Assembly: GCA_022824185.1 (NCBI GenBank)
Contig: JAJEAU010000016.1
Coordinates: 46,768-110,767, forward strand
Origin: Dehalococcoidia bacterium
Lineage (GTDB): Bacteria > Chloroflexota > Dehalococcoidia > Lucifugimonadales > Lucifugimonadaceae
Direction of reading: 5' to 3'
Length of the DNA stretch: 64,000 nt
Shown here in pieces: positions 46,476 through 55,098 of this stretch. The notes beneath the pieces are model-generated. The model searched no databases, was not told where the DNA came from, and saw only the letters and a list, made by a program, of their open reading frames with translations. The position numbers were made by a program, and so were the translations under genes. How positions within the stretch are numbered: the stretch's first letter is position 1; every line of letters starts with the position of its first letter.

Positions 46476-47195
46476 TCAGACTTCCAATCTACGCGCTTGC
46501 TCAGATTGGACGTTGAGGTCTTGTCGTTGCTTGGGCCGAAACCATCCAAACATGAGGGCCAATGAAGTACCTAGTGTCCAGAAGAAGAATCCAAATCCAG
46601 AAACTCGGTGAACCTCTGGAGCGTCCCACCACACCAAGACCATGCTGATACCCGCGATCGGCGCGAACCCACCTAGGACCTTCATCAACCCACCCAATCG
46701 CCATTGGACCGGTGTCATCAGGAGAATTGCAATGCCGATGAAGGTATTCCCGATGCTCCCTGCGAGCGACCGGTATTCATCAAACTGTTCAACGTCGTAA
46801 GCGTCGGTCCAATACACGCCAGAGATAAAGATCACGAGCACGCCTGACACAACCATCGCGATACCGCCAAGGCTGAGCAAGGCGCCGGAAACCCTCAACT
46901 GCCATCCTCGCGCAAGTGCCATCGCCGACGTGATCAAGCTTGCCGCCGCGATAATCAGACCCCCAAAGAACATCCTCGCAACTCCGTGGTAGTTGTACCA
47001 AAGCGAGTTTTCATCGATCGCCGCAATCATCTCATCAAAGGTCGGCTGATCGAAATCCGCCTGTAATCTCGTCCAGACCATCGCCGCCGCGGCAACCATC
47101 GACAGAAGAAGAAGGATCCCTGAAACCACGCCCTCCATCGTCTGGGTCTTATTCGAGTCGGGATTGGTTGCGACCCTGATGATCAGGTTATTCAA
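46476..47195 (-). CDS. Polytopic membrane protein of unknown function
   Basis: 239 residues with about six hydrophobic helices (SGILLLLSMVAAAAMVW; GGLIIAAASLITSAMALA; GIAMVVSGVLVIFISGVYW; FIGIAILLMTPVQW and two more). Polar segments between helices hold Trp/Tyr and acidic residues (FDEMIAAIDENSLWYNYHG). It overlaps pyrE by 8 bp and is the last gene of the obgE-nadD-pyrE operon. No family was recognised. Confidence 0.75.
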   Translation of the reverse strand: MNNLIIRVATNPDSNKTQTMEGVVSGILLLLSMVAAAAMVWTRLQADFDQPTFDEMIAAIDENSLWYNYHGVARMFFGGLIIAAASLITSAMALARGWQLRVSGALLSLGGIAMVVSGVLVIFISGVYWTDAYDVEQFDEYRSLAGSIGNTFIGIAILLMTPVQWRLGGLMKVLGGFAPIAGISMVLVWWDAPEVHRVSGFGFFFWTLGTSLALMFGWFRPKQRQDLNVQSEQARRLEV

Positions 47196-47787
47196 ACCAC
47201 ATCGTTAGAGATGCCGCATCGATTTCGACCTTGCCGTCTGCATTGCCGGTCAGGACATTGAACAGCGGTATGTCTCTGTCCTTCAACTTGTCGGCTCCGC
47301 CCTGGTTGCGATCCAAGATGCACAACGCCATCTCGATGTTTGCTGGCAAACCCGCAACGGCATCCGCGGCATCGAGCAACGAGCCTCCAGTCGAGATCGT
47401 GTCGTCCCAAATGGCGACTGTATCGTCCGGCTTGATATGCCCTTCGATCTGCTTGCCCATCCCGTGCTGTTTCTGCTCAGAGCGCACGAAGTAGCCCTTG
47501 ATGTCGTAGTCGTTGGCATTGGCCGCAAGGACGATGCCGCCGATAATCGGGACCGCCGCAACTGCAGGTCCGCCAAAGCGTTGAATGTTGCGGCGCATCA
47601 AGATATCGACGAAAAGGTCGGCGATAATCCTCACACTCTCCCCGTCGGTCGTAAGCAAACGACCATCGAAGTAGTAACTCGACTTGGCGCCGGATGTGAG
47701 TGTGAACTCGCCATACCGCAACGCCTCCAACTCCAATGCCCGTTCCAGAAGCCGTTCTGCTTTCGCTATTGCCTCAGCGGATTTCAT
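47188..47787 (-). CDS. pyrE: Orotate phosphoribosyltransferase
   Basis: 199 residues from the ATG at 47787, whose ATGA overlaps the nadD stop. The PRPP-binding motif is VAIWDDTISTGGSLLDA. The N-terminal FTLTSGAKSSYYFDGR and the GPAVAAVPIIGGIV loop match OPRT, and the lysine-rich loop is in VRSEQKQHGMG. It makes OMP from orotate and PRPP in pyrimidine synthesis. It is coupled to nadD and overlaps the membrane protein downstream. Confidence 0.94.
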   Translation of the reverse strand: MKSAEAIAKAERLLERALELEALRYGEFTLTSGAKSSYYFDGRLLTTDGESVRIIADLFVDILMRRNIQRFGGPAVAAVPIIGGIVLAANANDYDIKGYFVRSEQKQHGMGKQIEGHIKPDDTVAIWDDTISTGGSLLDAADAVAGLPANIEMALCILDRNQGGADKLKDRDIPLFNVLTGNADGKVEIDAASLTMWFE

Positions 47788-48395
47788 TGGTAGAGCCTGT
47801 TTTCGATGATAAATCGGTGTGTTAACTGAGGGACACATTTCGCCGCTGCAGCGACTTCACCTGAGGCGTAAAGAAGCCTGATTTCAGACCCGCTTAGATC
47901 GATCATTGGCCCGCGGATCGTGATGACTTCGAAGGGCAGTGAAGCGGGTTCCTGTGTTGGTGTTCCCGGGCGTTCGATTACTGCTATCGTGCAGGTTTCG
48001 ATCAGTTTCTCGTATCGGTGCCATCGGTGCAACGTGGCGGCGGCATCTGATCCGACCGCGAGAATGTATTCGCGGGCGTCTCCGTAGTGTTCTCTGAGGT
48101 CTTGGATCGTGTCGATCGAATAGGTCGTCCCATCTCTGATTACGTCGACGTCGGAGACTTCGATCCGGTCTTCGCCTTCGATCCCCAATTCGGCCATTCG
48201 CAAACGGTGCTCAGCCGCGGCGACAGGTGGCCCATCTCGAAGCCAAGGTCTACCGGCGGGAACCACAAGAACCTTTTCCGCGCCCAACTCGTCACGCAGG
48301 CAACGCGCGATCGCCAAATGGCCGTTGTGGATCGGGTCGAATGTGCCGCCGAACACCACGATCCGCCTTCGATCCGCCCCGCCGTTTACTGCCAC
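47784..48395 (-). CDS. nadD: Nicotinate-nucleotide adenylyltransferase
   Basis: About 203 residues from a GTG at 48395 (GGGAG 5 bases upstream), which overlaps the obgE stop; a TTG at 48407 is also possible. Nucleotidyltransferase motifs: VFGGTFDPIHNGHLAIA (GxFDPxHxGH) and DLSGSEIRLLY (the ISSTxIR position). Pocket residues VPAGRPWLRDGPP and DRIEVSDVDVIRDG are typical. It converts nicotinate mononucleotide to deamido-NAD. obgE-nadD order is common in bacteria. Confidence 0.94.
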   Translation of the reverse strand: MAVNGGADRRRIVVFGGTFDPIHNGHLAIARCLRDELGAEKVLVVPAGRPWLRDGPPVAAAEHRLRMAELGIEGEDRIEVSDVDVIRDGTTYSIDTIQDLREHYGDAREYILAVGSDAAATLHRWHRYEKLIETCTIAVIERPGTPTQEPASLPFEVITIRGPMIDLSGSEIRLLYASGEVAAAAKCVPQLTHRFIIENRLYQ

Positions 48396-49717
48396 TCGAA
48401 CTCCCAATCACCGACGAGTATCGCGTCGCCTTGCTTGGCTCCGGCGCGGCGCAAGGCGTCGGTCACGTTCATTCTTTCGAGGCGCTCGTGATACTGGACC
48501 AAGGCGTCGAAGTTATCAAGATTAGAGCCTTCAGCGAGTCTGACGGCGCGGTCGTGGAGGATGCGATACTCGTTCGCCCTTGAACGCACGACGACTCGTG
48601 AGTTGCTCTTCCGCGTGCGATAAACAGGAAGGTTGTCGTCGTCTAAGGGATCTTCACCGTTTGACGGTTCGGGTCCCAACACGGTTGCTGGTTCGGCGCT
48701 TTCCTCGCGACGCATGTCGGCCAGTCGATATGAGATCGCCGCCACGAGATCGTCGATGCCGAGCCTGGTCGCCGCGGATATGAAGTAGATCGGAATGTCA
48801 TCTCCCGCAGCTTCTCGCACTTGATCCTCGATCTCGTCTCGCAACAGTTCGACTTCCTCAAGGTCCAACTTGTTGACGGCAATGATCTGAGGCGAACCGG
48901 CCAGCCTAGTGTCGAAAGCGCCCAACTCGTTGTTGATGGTGCGTATCCGTTCGCCGGGATCGCCCTCGCTGCCATCGACCAGATGCACTAACAGCCTTGT
49001 TCTCTGCATGTGTTTTAGAAACTCGTGGCCCAAACCGATGCCTTCCGACGCGCCTTCGATGAGCCCGGGGATATCGACCGCGGCGAAGGCATCGATGCCG
49101 TGTTCCACAACCCCGAGAACCGGTTCGAGCGTCGTGAACGGATAGTCGGCGATCTTCGGCCGGGCTGCGCTGATGGCGGTTAGGAGGCTCGACTTGCCCG
49201 CGTTCGGCATCCCGACGAGTCCGACGTCTGCAAGGATCTTGAGATTCAGTCGCAGTTTGACCGTCTCTCCCGCCTCTCCAGCCTCGGCCAACAGCGGTTC
49301 GCGGTTGACTGAAGATACGAAAGCGGCATTCCCAAGGCCGCCGCGTCCGCCTTTCGAAACCTCCAGCCGTTGGCCTGGCCGGACGAGATCGCCTAGGAAG
49401 ACCTCGGTTTCGCCTCTCTTGGCACCGGTCTCCCACACCTCGGTTCCGACTGGGACCGTCACCTCGACATCATCACCGTTCGCCCCGTGCCGCTTGTTTC
49501 TGGCACCGTTTCCTCCATTCCCGGCTATGAAGTGGCGTCGGTACCTAAATTTGAGCAACGTGTTGAGCGATGGATCGGCTACCAGAGATACCGATCCTCC
49601 GTTGCCACCATTCCCGCCCGCCGGACCGCCCAACGGCCGTATCGCCTCCCTCAGGAACGTGGCCATTCCCTTACCACCGGCACCCGCCCTCGCTTCTATG
49701 ATCGCCTCATCAATCAT
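48386..49717 (-). CDS. obgE: Obg/CgtA GTPase
   Basis: 443 residues. The N-terminal Obg fold is glycine-rich (GGPAGGNGGNGGSVSLVAD; KGGRGGLGNAAF). The G domain has VGMPNAGKSSLLTAISAARP (G1), YPFTTLEP (G2), VDIPGLIEGAS (G3), NKLDLEEVEL (G4) and SAATRLG (G5). The last about 100 residues form the OCT domain. It is the ribosome-associated GTPase for 50S maturation and stress control, and the first gene of a four-gene leftward operon with short overlaps. Confidence 0.96.
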   Translation of the reverse strand: MIDEAIIEARAGAGGKGMATFLREAIRPLGGPAGGNGGNGGSVSLVADPSLNTLLKFRYRRHFIAGNGGNGARNKRHGANGDDVEVTVPVGTEVWETGAKRGETEVFLGDLVRPGQRLEVSKGGRGGLGNAAFVSSVNREPLLAEAGEAGETVKLRLNLKILADVGLVGMPNAGKSSLLTAISAARPKIADYPFTTLEPVLGVVEHGIDAFAAVDIPGLIEGASEGIGLGHEFLKHMQRTRLLVHLVDGSEGDPGERIRTINNELGAFDTRLAGSPQIIAVNKLDLEEVELLRDEIEDQVREAAGDDIPIYFISAATRLGIDDLVAAISYRLADMRREESAEPATVLGPEPSNGEDPLDDDNLPVYRTRKSNSRVVVRSRANEYRILHDRAVRLAEGSNLDNFDALVQYHERLERMNVTDALRRAGAKQGDAILVGDWEFEWQ

Positions 49718-49772
49718 GTCGCGATTCTAATGTGCGACTGTTTGATGGCGATTGGGTGGCGATTGGGAAGGG

Positions 49773-49873
49773 TCAGCGCATCAGGTTGACGAAACCCTCC
49801 TGCAAGAAATCGCGATCGGTAGTCAAGACCTCGGCGATCAGGAACCAGAGTCGACGTAAATCACGCTTCCCAT
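49773..49873 (-). pseudogene. Remnant of a PIN-domain (VapC-like) toxin
   Basis: A leftward frame starts at 49873 with MGSVIYVDSGS, the usual first strand of a PIN domain with its Asp, and stops at once. The next frame gives LIAEVLTTDRDFLQEGFVNL and ends in MR; 'LTTDRDF...GF' is the usual PIN C-terminus. About 100 residues between are missing, so this looks like an internally deleted toxin gene. It overlaps the end of the upstream gene. Confidence 0.5.
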
Positions 49874-50235
49874 GGGTACTTATCGCGCTTAGGAAAACCA
49901 TACAGGTAGTGCTTATAGTTCAATGAACCATCGTGCGGCATCGCGTCGATCTCTTCTTGCGGAATGTTGGACCACAAGACTTTGACCAGTCCCAGTGAAT
50001 TTCCTGGCAAAAACTCCTCGTCCCGCACGAATACGTGATCGACCTCCGTCAATCGAGCTTCCAAGGCCTCCAGCGCCACGTATCCATCCTCATCCACCTC
50101 ATACTCGCCGGTGTTCACGTCGATCACGACCCACTGGCCGTTGAGCGCGTCTCCAAGCTCTCCCTTGATGCGCTCGTGATACAGTTTTTCGGCAGTCTCG
50201 ATCGCCAAATCGTATCGGTTTTTCGCGCCTGACAT
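49861..50235 (-). CDS. Small protein of unknown function, possible former antitoxin
   Basis: 124 residues from the ATG at 50235 (GAGG 6 bases upstream). The centre reads GQWVVIDVNTGEYEVDEDGY, like small proteins that pair with PIN or retropepsin-like neighbours, with an 'I.V.TG.YE.D.D...A...L' pattern. The C-terminal half (about 60 residues with FPKRDKYPWEA) is not of that type. It directly precedes the PIN remnant, so it may be its surviving partner. This is inference only. Confidence 0.55.
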   Translation of the reverse strand: MSGAKNRYDLAIETAEKLYHERIKGELGDALNGQWVVIDVNTGEYEVDEDGYVALEALEARLTEVDHVFVRDEEFLPGNSLGLVKVLWSNIPQEEIDAMPHDGSLNYKHYLYGFPKRDKYPWEA

Positions 50236-50447
50236 TAAAGGCCTCGCAAACAGTTCAAATCTGTGTGACGATTCTAATTCACTAACCTCGATGGAACTAC
50301 GAAAAGCGTACCCCGTTGCCGGGCCCGACATTTCCAGCACGATGAACTAGCCTCGGCGGGGTTATGGAATAACATTGTCGCGGTGAGACAGGTTCTAGCA
50401 CCTTGATCAAGTTGTTGGTCGGAAAGCAAATCTAGGGAGACGACGAG

Positions 50448-51440
50448 TTGGAGAACATCAGCAAAGAAAAACTCGTGCAGATGCTGGAGAGGATGTGGTT
50501 GATACGCCATTTCGAAGTGCGGGTCATGGAGGTTCACGCGGCTGGCGAATTCACCGGCGCGGCACACCCATACATCGGTGAAGAGGCTGTAGCCGTCGGA
50601 GCCTGCGCCGCTCTTGAAGACACGGACTACATCGCTGGAAACCATCGATCCCACGGTCATCCTCTCGCAAAAGGCGGAGACGTCAAACGCGCAATGGCTG
50701 AGCTCTACGGACGCGTCGATGGCTACTGCAAGGGCAAGGGCGGTTCGATGCACCTGGCAGACTTCTCCATCGGCATTCTGGGAGAATCCGGCATCGTCGC
50801 ATCCTCGGTCCCAGTCGCCATCGGTGCTGCTTTGGCCGCCAAGATAAAAGGCGAAGACTTCGTTTCCATGGTCTTCTTCGGAGATGGTGCATCAAACCAA
50901 GGAGCTTGCCACGAGTCGATGAACTTGGCGGCGCTTTGGAATCTGCCCGTGATCTTCCTCTGCGAAAACAACCAGTTCGCAGTCACCACCTCCTACAAAG
51001 ACTCCGTATCAGTAGAGCACATCTCCGACCGAGCCTCGGCATACAACATGCCAGGCGTTTTGGTCGATGGGCAAGACGCCGTAGCGATGTACGAAGCGAC
51101 TCGGGAAGCCGTGAACAGGGGAAGAGCAGGCGAAGGGCCAACGCTGATCGAGGCCTTGACCTATCGCTACGAGGAGCATTCACTAGGATTGGGCCGCGTC
51201 CGACGCGGCGAATACCGCACCGAAGAGCAAATCAACGAGTGGCGGGAACGCGATCCCATCGACGTTCTGGAACACACTCTGACTACCCAAGGAATCCTGA
51301 CAAGGGAAGAGTGCGACGCCATTTCGAAAGCGAAAGAGGCAGAGGTTGAAGAAGCGGTAGAGTTCGCTCGAAATAGCCCGTATCCCGAACCCGAAGAGCT
51401 ATTCGACGACATGTGGGCCGACCCCATACCGGCACCGTAG
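50448..51440 (+). CDS. 2-oxoacid (pyruvate/acetoin-type) dehydrogenase E1 alpha subunit
   Basis: 330 residues from a TTG at 50448 with GGGAG upstream. The thiamine-diphosphate motif is FFGDGASNQGACHESMNL followed by FLCENNQFAV (GDG to NN). Other family sites are YRSHGHPLAKG-like NHRSHGHPLAKGG, GKGGSMHLAD and YRYEEHS-type TYRYEEHSLG. It decarboxylates a 2-oxoacid and acylates the lipoyl arm with E1 beta, which lies 55 bp downstream. No E2 or E3 gene is in the window, so the substrate (pyruvate, acetoin or branched-chain) is open. Confidence 0.92.
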   Translation: MENISKEKLVQMLERMWLIRHFEVRVMEVHAAGEFTGAAHPYIGEEAVAVGACAALEDTDYIAGNHRSHGHPLAKGGDVKRAMAELYGRVDGYCKGKGGSMHLADFSIGILGESGIVASSVPVAIGAALAAKIKGEDFVSMVFFGDGASNQGACHESMNLAALWNLPVIFLCENNQFAVTTSYKDSVSVEHISDRASAYNMPGVLVDGQDAVAMYEATREAVNRGRAGEGPTLIEALTYRYEEHSLGLGRVRRGEYRTEEQINEWRERDPIDVLEHTLTTQGILTREECDAISKAKEAEVEEAVEFARNSPYPEPEELFDDMWADPIPAP

Positions 51441-51495
51441 TCGCTGCCCCAAGACCAATCAACACGAAATCTCAAACCTAGAAAGCACCAACCAG

Positions 51496-52470
51496 ATGGC
51501 ATCCAACACGATCTACGTCGAAGCGATCAATCAGGCGATTATGGAAGAAATGGAGCGGGACGAGAACGTCTTCATCATGGGTGAAGATATTCGCCGCTCA
51601 GTGTACGGCGCAACCGCCGGTTTGCTCAACCAGTTCGGCGAGAAACGCGTTCTCGATACTCCGCTGTCCGAAAACGGCTTCTTCGGCGCCGCCATCGGTG
51701 CCTCCCTAGTAGGGATGCGTCCAATCGTCGAAACGCTGACCAGCTTCATGTGGGTGGCGATGGACCAGCTAGTGAGCCAGGCCGCAAAGATGCGCTACAT
51801 GTTCGGCGGACAGGCCACACTCCCAGTCGTCTACCGGGCAACCATGTTCTACGGCGGCGGATCGGCAGCACACCACTCGGATCGCTCGTATCCGATGTTC
51901 ATGAACATGCCTGGGTTCAAGATCCTCGTGCCGGCAACCCCACGCGACGCCAAAGGCCTGCTCAAGACCGCGATCCGAGATGACGATCCTTGCATCGTCT
52001 TTGAAGACGGGACTCTCGGCGGCGCCACAGGGGATGTCGAGGCGGGTGAAGCAGCGTTGGTGCCCTTTGGCGTGGCGGACATCGCTCGTGTCGGTACCGA
52101 CGTCACAATCGTCGCCATAGCCGGAGCAGTACCGATGGCGTTAAGGGCCGCAGAAGAGCTCGAAGCAGAAGGCATCTCCGCCGAAGTGATCGACCCGCGC
52201 ACCCTAGTGCCTCTTGACAAAGCCGCCATCCTTGAATCGGTAGCCAAGACCGGCCGATTGGTCATCGCCGACCCCGCTCACAAGGTCTGCAGCGCCGCAT
52301 CTGAAATCGCCTCCATCGTCTCCCAAGAAGGTTTCTGGGATCTGCAAGCGCCGATCATGAAAGTCGCAGCCGAGCAGGTTCACATTCCCTACACACCAGT
52401 CCTTGAACGTTTGGTTTACCCATCATCGGACAAGATTGGAGACGCAGTTCGCGCCACTTTGGAGGACTAG
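51496..52470 (+). CDS. 2-oxoacid dehydrogenase E1 beta subunit
   Basis: 324 residues. The transketolase-like pyrimidine-binding half has VFIMGEDIRRSVYGATAGL, RVLDTPLSENGFFGAAIGAS and the acidic TPP-contact in that segment. HHSDRSYPMFMNMPGFKILVPATP (quoted here as HHSDRSYPMFMN) is typical of E1 beta. The C-terminal domain has VIDPRTLVPLDKAAI and HKVCSAASEIASI. It forms an alpha2beta2 E1 with the upstream gene. It ends 3 bp before the Fur-type regulator. Confidence 0.93.
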   Translation: MASNTIYVEAINQAIMEEMERDENVFIMGEDIRRSVYGATAGLLNQFGEKRVLDTPLSENGFFGAAIGASLVGMRPIVETLTSFMWVAMDQLVSQAAKMRYMFGGQATLPVVYRATMFYGGGSAAHHSDRSYPMFMNMPGFKILVPATPRDAKGLLKTAIRDDDPCIVFEDGTLGGATGDVEAGEAALVPFGVADIARVGTDVTIVAIAGAVPMALRAAEELEAEGISAEVIDPRTLVPLDKAAILESVAKTGRLVIADPAHKVCSAASEIASIVSQEGFWDLQAPIMKVAAEQVHIPYTPVLERLVYPSSDKIGDAVRATLED

Positions 52471-52473
52471 TTC

Positions 52474-52947
52474 ATGCCCAGAACACCAGAATCGATCTTC
52501 AAAACTCTAGTCAACAGAAATGCGAGAGTAACCGCACCACGACGCGAAATCATCGACTGCATCTCGAAGGTCCCTCGAACCTTCACCGCCGAGGATGTAT
52601 GCGCGCAACTGCCTCACATCGGGCGCGCCACCGTATATCGAACCCTCAAGATACTTCAAGACGCCAACATCATCTGCAAGGTCGTGTTGCCAAACGACGA
52701 GATGGCCTACAGCGTGTCGGCAGATCTCGATCAAGAGAGCGGTGTATCACGCGTACCCGCCCACCATCATCACGCGGTCTGCACCGTCTGCACTGCGGTT
52801 CGTTACTTCAACGCAGAAGCTATTGAGCGCGTGATCCACGCTTTGAGCGGATCGGTACAAGGCGTAATGGGTGAAATCATCGACCATCGCATCGAGGTAT
52901 ACGACATCTGCCCACGATGCGTGGTTCAAAATCCCGAACCAGCATAG
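52474..52947 (+). CDS. Fur-family metalloregulator (probable zinc-responsive, Zur-type)
   Basis: 157 residues. The winged helix covers residues about 8-75 (VTAPRREIIDCI; ATVYRTLKILQDANII). The metal region has VPAHHHHAVCTVCTAV and the last pair ICPRCVVQN, so the Cys-x2-Cys structural zinc site is intact. The His cluster HHHH is the regulatory site. It is 3 bp after E1 beta and surely co-transcribed with it. Next comes a CDF exporter and a zinc importer, so zinc rather than iron is the likely effector. DNA targets are not proven. Confidence 0.85.
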   Translation: MPRTPESIFKTLVNRNARVTAPRREIIDCISKVPRTFTAEDVCAQLPHIGRATVYRTLKILQDANIICKVVLPNDEMAYSVSADLDQESGVSRVPAHHHHAVCTVCTAVRYFNAEAIERVIHALSGSVQGVMGEIIDHRIEVYDICPRCVVQNPEPA

Positions 52948-53052
52948 AGCCAACGGCTCAAATTCAATCTCCTTCGTGTTTTCCACACGTTATATCGGCA
53001 TTCGCGTGCATCGTTTCGAAACGCCGCAATAGAACGAAATATGTGATCCGTC

Positions 53053-53109
53053 TTTATCTGTCTTACCGTGATTTACGGTTGTGCGTTACAATCCCTGACA
53101 ATGTAATCT
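53053..53109. promoter_or_regulatory. Palindromic sites upstream of the CDF exporter
   Basis: ACCGT-gattt-ACGGT lies near 53068-53082, and TTACA...TGTAA spans about 53089-53109 in the 205-bp gap before the exporter gene. Either could be the operator for the adjacent Fur/Zur-type regulator. No Zur box consensus is clear. Confidence 0.3.
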
Positions 53110-53152
53110 CACGCGATTTCGGCATTCCTCGGGAATTTAGTTAGCCGCAAAT

Positions 53153-54250
53153 ATGACGTCAACTCCAAGGCAACATATCGAAGAACCGCACAATCATGAC
53201 CACGATCATGGGCATGATCACGGAAACGACCATTCCGATCACGATCATCGCCACTCGGACCACGATCACGGTCACGACCACTCGGGGCATGGCCACGGTC
53301 ACGACCACCATGACCACGACCACGATCACGACTACCGCGAAGCGGGTCGCCGCAGCCTATTAATCTCGCTATTCCTAATCGGCGGATTCATGATCGCCGA
53401 GGTGATCGGCGGAATCTTGTCTGGGTCGTTGGCACTGCTCGCCGACGCCGGTCACATGGTCACAGACGCAATGGCGATTGGCCTTGCTCTGTTCGCACTT
53501 TGGATCGGCGACAGGCTGGAGGACGCGGAGCGGACATACGGTTTCCGACGCGCCGAGGTGCTGGCAGCGCTGATCAACGCTCTATCCCTCTGGATCATCG
53601 TCGCATGGATCTTCTTCGAGGCATATCACCGCATTCGAGGCATCGAGGAAGCCCACGTCGAAGGTCCGCTCATGCTGATCGTCGGAACCTTGGGACTGAT
53701 CGTAAACATCATCGCCGCATGGCTCCTGCATGGCAGTTCCGAGCACAGCCTAAACGTCGAAGGAGCATTCTGGCACGTCATGGGCGACCTGCTCGGTTCC
53801 GTTGGCGTCATCATCTCGGGCGTCGTGATCATCTTCACCGGATGGAACCTGGTAGACCCCATCATCAGCGTCGTCATCGGACTGCTGATACTGGCAAGCT
53901 CCTGGAGCCTCGCCAAGAAGGTACTGGTGGTGCTCTTGGAAGGCGTGCCTAAGCACGTCGACGTCGAGAAGTTATGCGGTCAAATCGAGGATCTGGAACA
54001 CGTCACCTTGGTCCACGATGTCCACGTCTGGACGATCGCTTCCGGCTACGAGTCGATGACGGCACACGTCTTGGTCGATCCCGATATATCGAAGGAACAG
54101 ACCGACGCGCTGCTCCGCCGGATCAGAGAAATCGCCGGCGAAGAGCATCAGATCCACCACCTGACGATCCAGATAGAACAGACCGTCTCAGGCTGCACCG
54201 AGGACCATCTCGTTAGCTTCCTCCTCGCAAGAGCGCGCTCGACGTTCTGA
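53153..54250 (+). CDS. Cation diffusion facilitator (zinc exporter, CzcD/ZitB type)
   Basis: 365 residues. Residues about 8-62 are an extreme His/Asp-rich tail (repeats of HDH, DHDHGHDHSG). Six membrane helices follow from RRSLLISLFLIGGFMIAEV. CDF metal sites are in ALLADAGHMVTDAMAI (helix 2, HxxxD) and AFWHVMGDLLGSVG (helix 5, HxxxD). The C-terminal metallochaperone-like domain ends HHLTIQIEQT. It exports zinc and related ions by proton antiport. No good ribosome-binding site precedes its ATG. Confidence 0.94.
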   Translation: MTSTPRQHIEEPHNHDHDHGHDHGNDHSDHDHRHSDHDHGHDHSGHGHGHDHHDHDHDHDYREAGRRSLLISLFLIGGFMIAEVIGGILSGSLALLADAGHMVTDAMAIGLALFALWIGDRLEDAERTYGFRRAEVLAALINALSLWIIVAWIFFEAYHRIRGIEEAHVEGPLMLIVGTLGLIVNIIAAWLLHGSSEHSLNVEGAFWHVMGDLLGSVGVIISGVVIIFTGWNLVDPIISVVIGLLILASSWSLAKKVLVVLLEGVPKHVDVEKLCGQIEDLEHVTLVHDVHVWTIASGYESMTAHVLVDPDISKEQTDALLRRIREIAGEEHQIHHLTIQIEQTVSGCTEDHLVSFLLARARSTF

Positions 54251-54316
54251 TCCCGCCCTAGGGCGATAAACAAAAAACGGCGTCATCGCGACGCCATCAA
54301 ATAAACAATCACAAAA

Positions 54317-54345
54317 AGCCCCGCCGATCATGGATCGACGGGGCT
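54317..54345. terminator. Bidirectional terminator between the CDF exporter and the His-rich gene
   Basis: AGCCCCGCCGATC pairs with GATCGACGGGGCT across ATG, with one mismatch in the stem. A-runs precede it (54313-54317) and T-rich sequence follows. It serves the convergent ends at 54250 and 54371. A second hairpin GGCGTC-atcgc-GACGCC-like lies at about 54278-54294. Confidence 0.7.
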
Positions 54346-54370
54346 CTTCTTGCGTTTTAGTGAGTGACCC

Positions 54371-54586
54371 TTAAGCGTGGTGCTCGTGGTCGTCGCACTC
54401 GTGCGTGTCGTGTAAGTGCTCGCCGGCGTGGTGCTCGTGGTCGTCACACTCATGCTCGTCGTGGACGTGCTCGGGCTCGTCAGCATGGTGCTCGTGCTCG
54501 TCGCACTCGTGCTGGTCGTGAATGTGTTCGCCAGCGTGATGCTCGTGCTCGTCACATTCGTGGACTTCGTGCGCGTGGGCGGTCAT
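54371..54586 (-). CDS. 71-residue His/Cys tandem-repeat protein, probable zinc buffer
   Basis: MTAHAHEV is followed by four units of HECD(D/E)HEHHA, spaced by GEHxHDx or DEPEHVHDE. By my count it has 24 His and 4 Cys in 71 residues, and the rest is mostly acidic. A strong AGAAGGAGA lies 5-6 bases before the ATG at 54586. There is no signal peptide, so it should be cytoplasmic and could hold or buffer zinc. It is flanked by a zinc exporter and a zinc importer. No known family comes to mind; it is not a metallothionein by pattern. Confidence 0.8.
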   Translation of the reverse strand: MTAHAHEVHECDEHEHHAGEHIHDQHECDEHEHHADEPEHVHDEHECDDHEHHAGEHLHDTHECDDHEHHA

Positions 54587-55098
54587 ATGATTCTCCTTCT
54601 GTCGATTCCCGATTTAGGTTCGCATACGGAACATTTCTTCGGTAACTATTCCTAGTTGATACGTGTAGTGTCCTCAGTAAAGGATCAGAACCTAATAGAC
54701 ATACTACATGAAACTTAGCCATGAGTCTATATTTCATTGCGCCAATAACCGAATCAAGTCAAATGACATAATGTATCTGAAAGCAACCCAACCGAACAAT
54801 ATGGAGTATCACCTAATGGTGGCGTGATGTGAAACTAGTATCATTAAATGGCCCCTCAAACACGAAACACTTTCGATATAACATATCAATGCCTACACAC
54901 ACCACCGCACCTAAATCCGCACCTGTGGTAATCGCCGACGCTCTACCCGCGTTGTCGATGGAACATCGTCTCACCAAAATCCGAACCTAGAAGGTGACCC
55001 GCTGAGACCAATGGTCAGCTCCCTTCTCGAGTTAGAAGCTCTACGCAGCTTCGGCGCGAAGACGTTCCTCTGTGGCGCCGCGATCCTTCTGGCAAGGC
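54587..55098. other. A/T-rich intergenic region between the His-rich gene and the zinc importer
   Basis: About 510 bp without a solid gene. It must hold the promoter of the His-rich gene. CGAATCAAGTCAAATGACAT (54750-54769) resembles CGAATCAACGAAATATGACA (60269-60288) upstream of the zinc-binding protein. A 33-codon rightward frame at 54889-54990 (MPTHTTAPKSAPVVIADALP...) has no support. Confidence 0.4.

Noticed and set aside
53153..53340. His-rich repeat DNA as a possible CRISPR-like array
   Set aside because: The GATCAT/CACGAC repetition encodes the His-rich tail of the CDF exporter; there is no spacer structure.
54757..54780. ACATAATGTAT resembling half of a dif site
   Set aside because: Only one arm resembles the XerC/XerD consensus; the other arm does not match, so no dif call.
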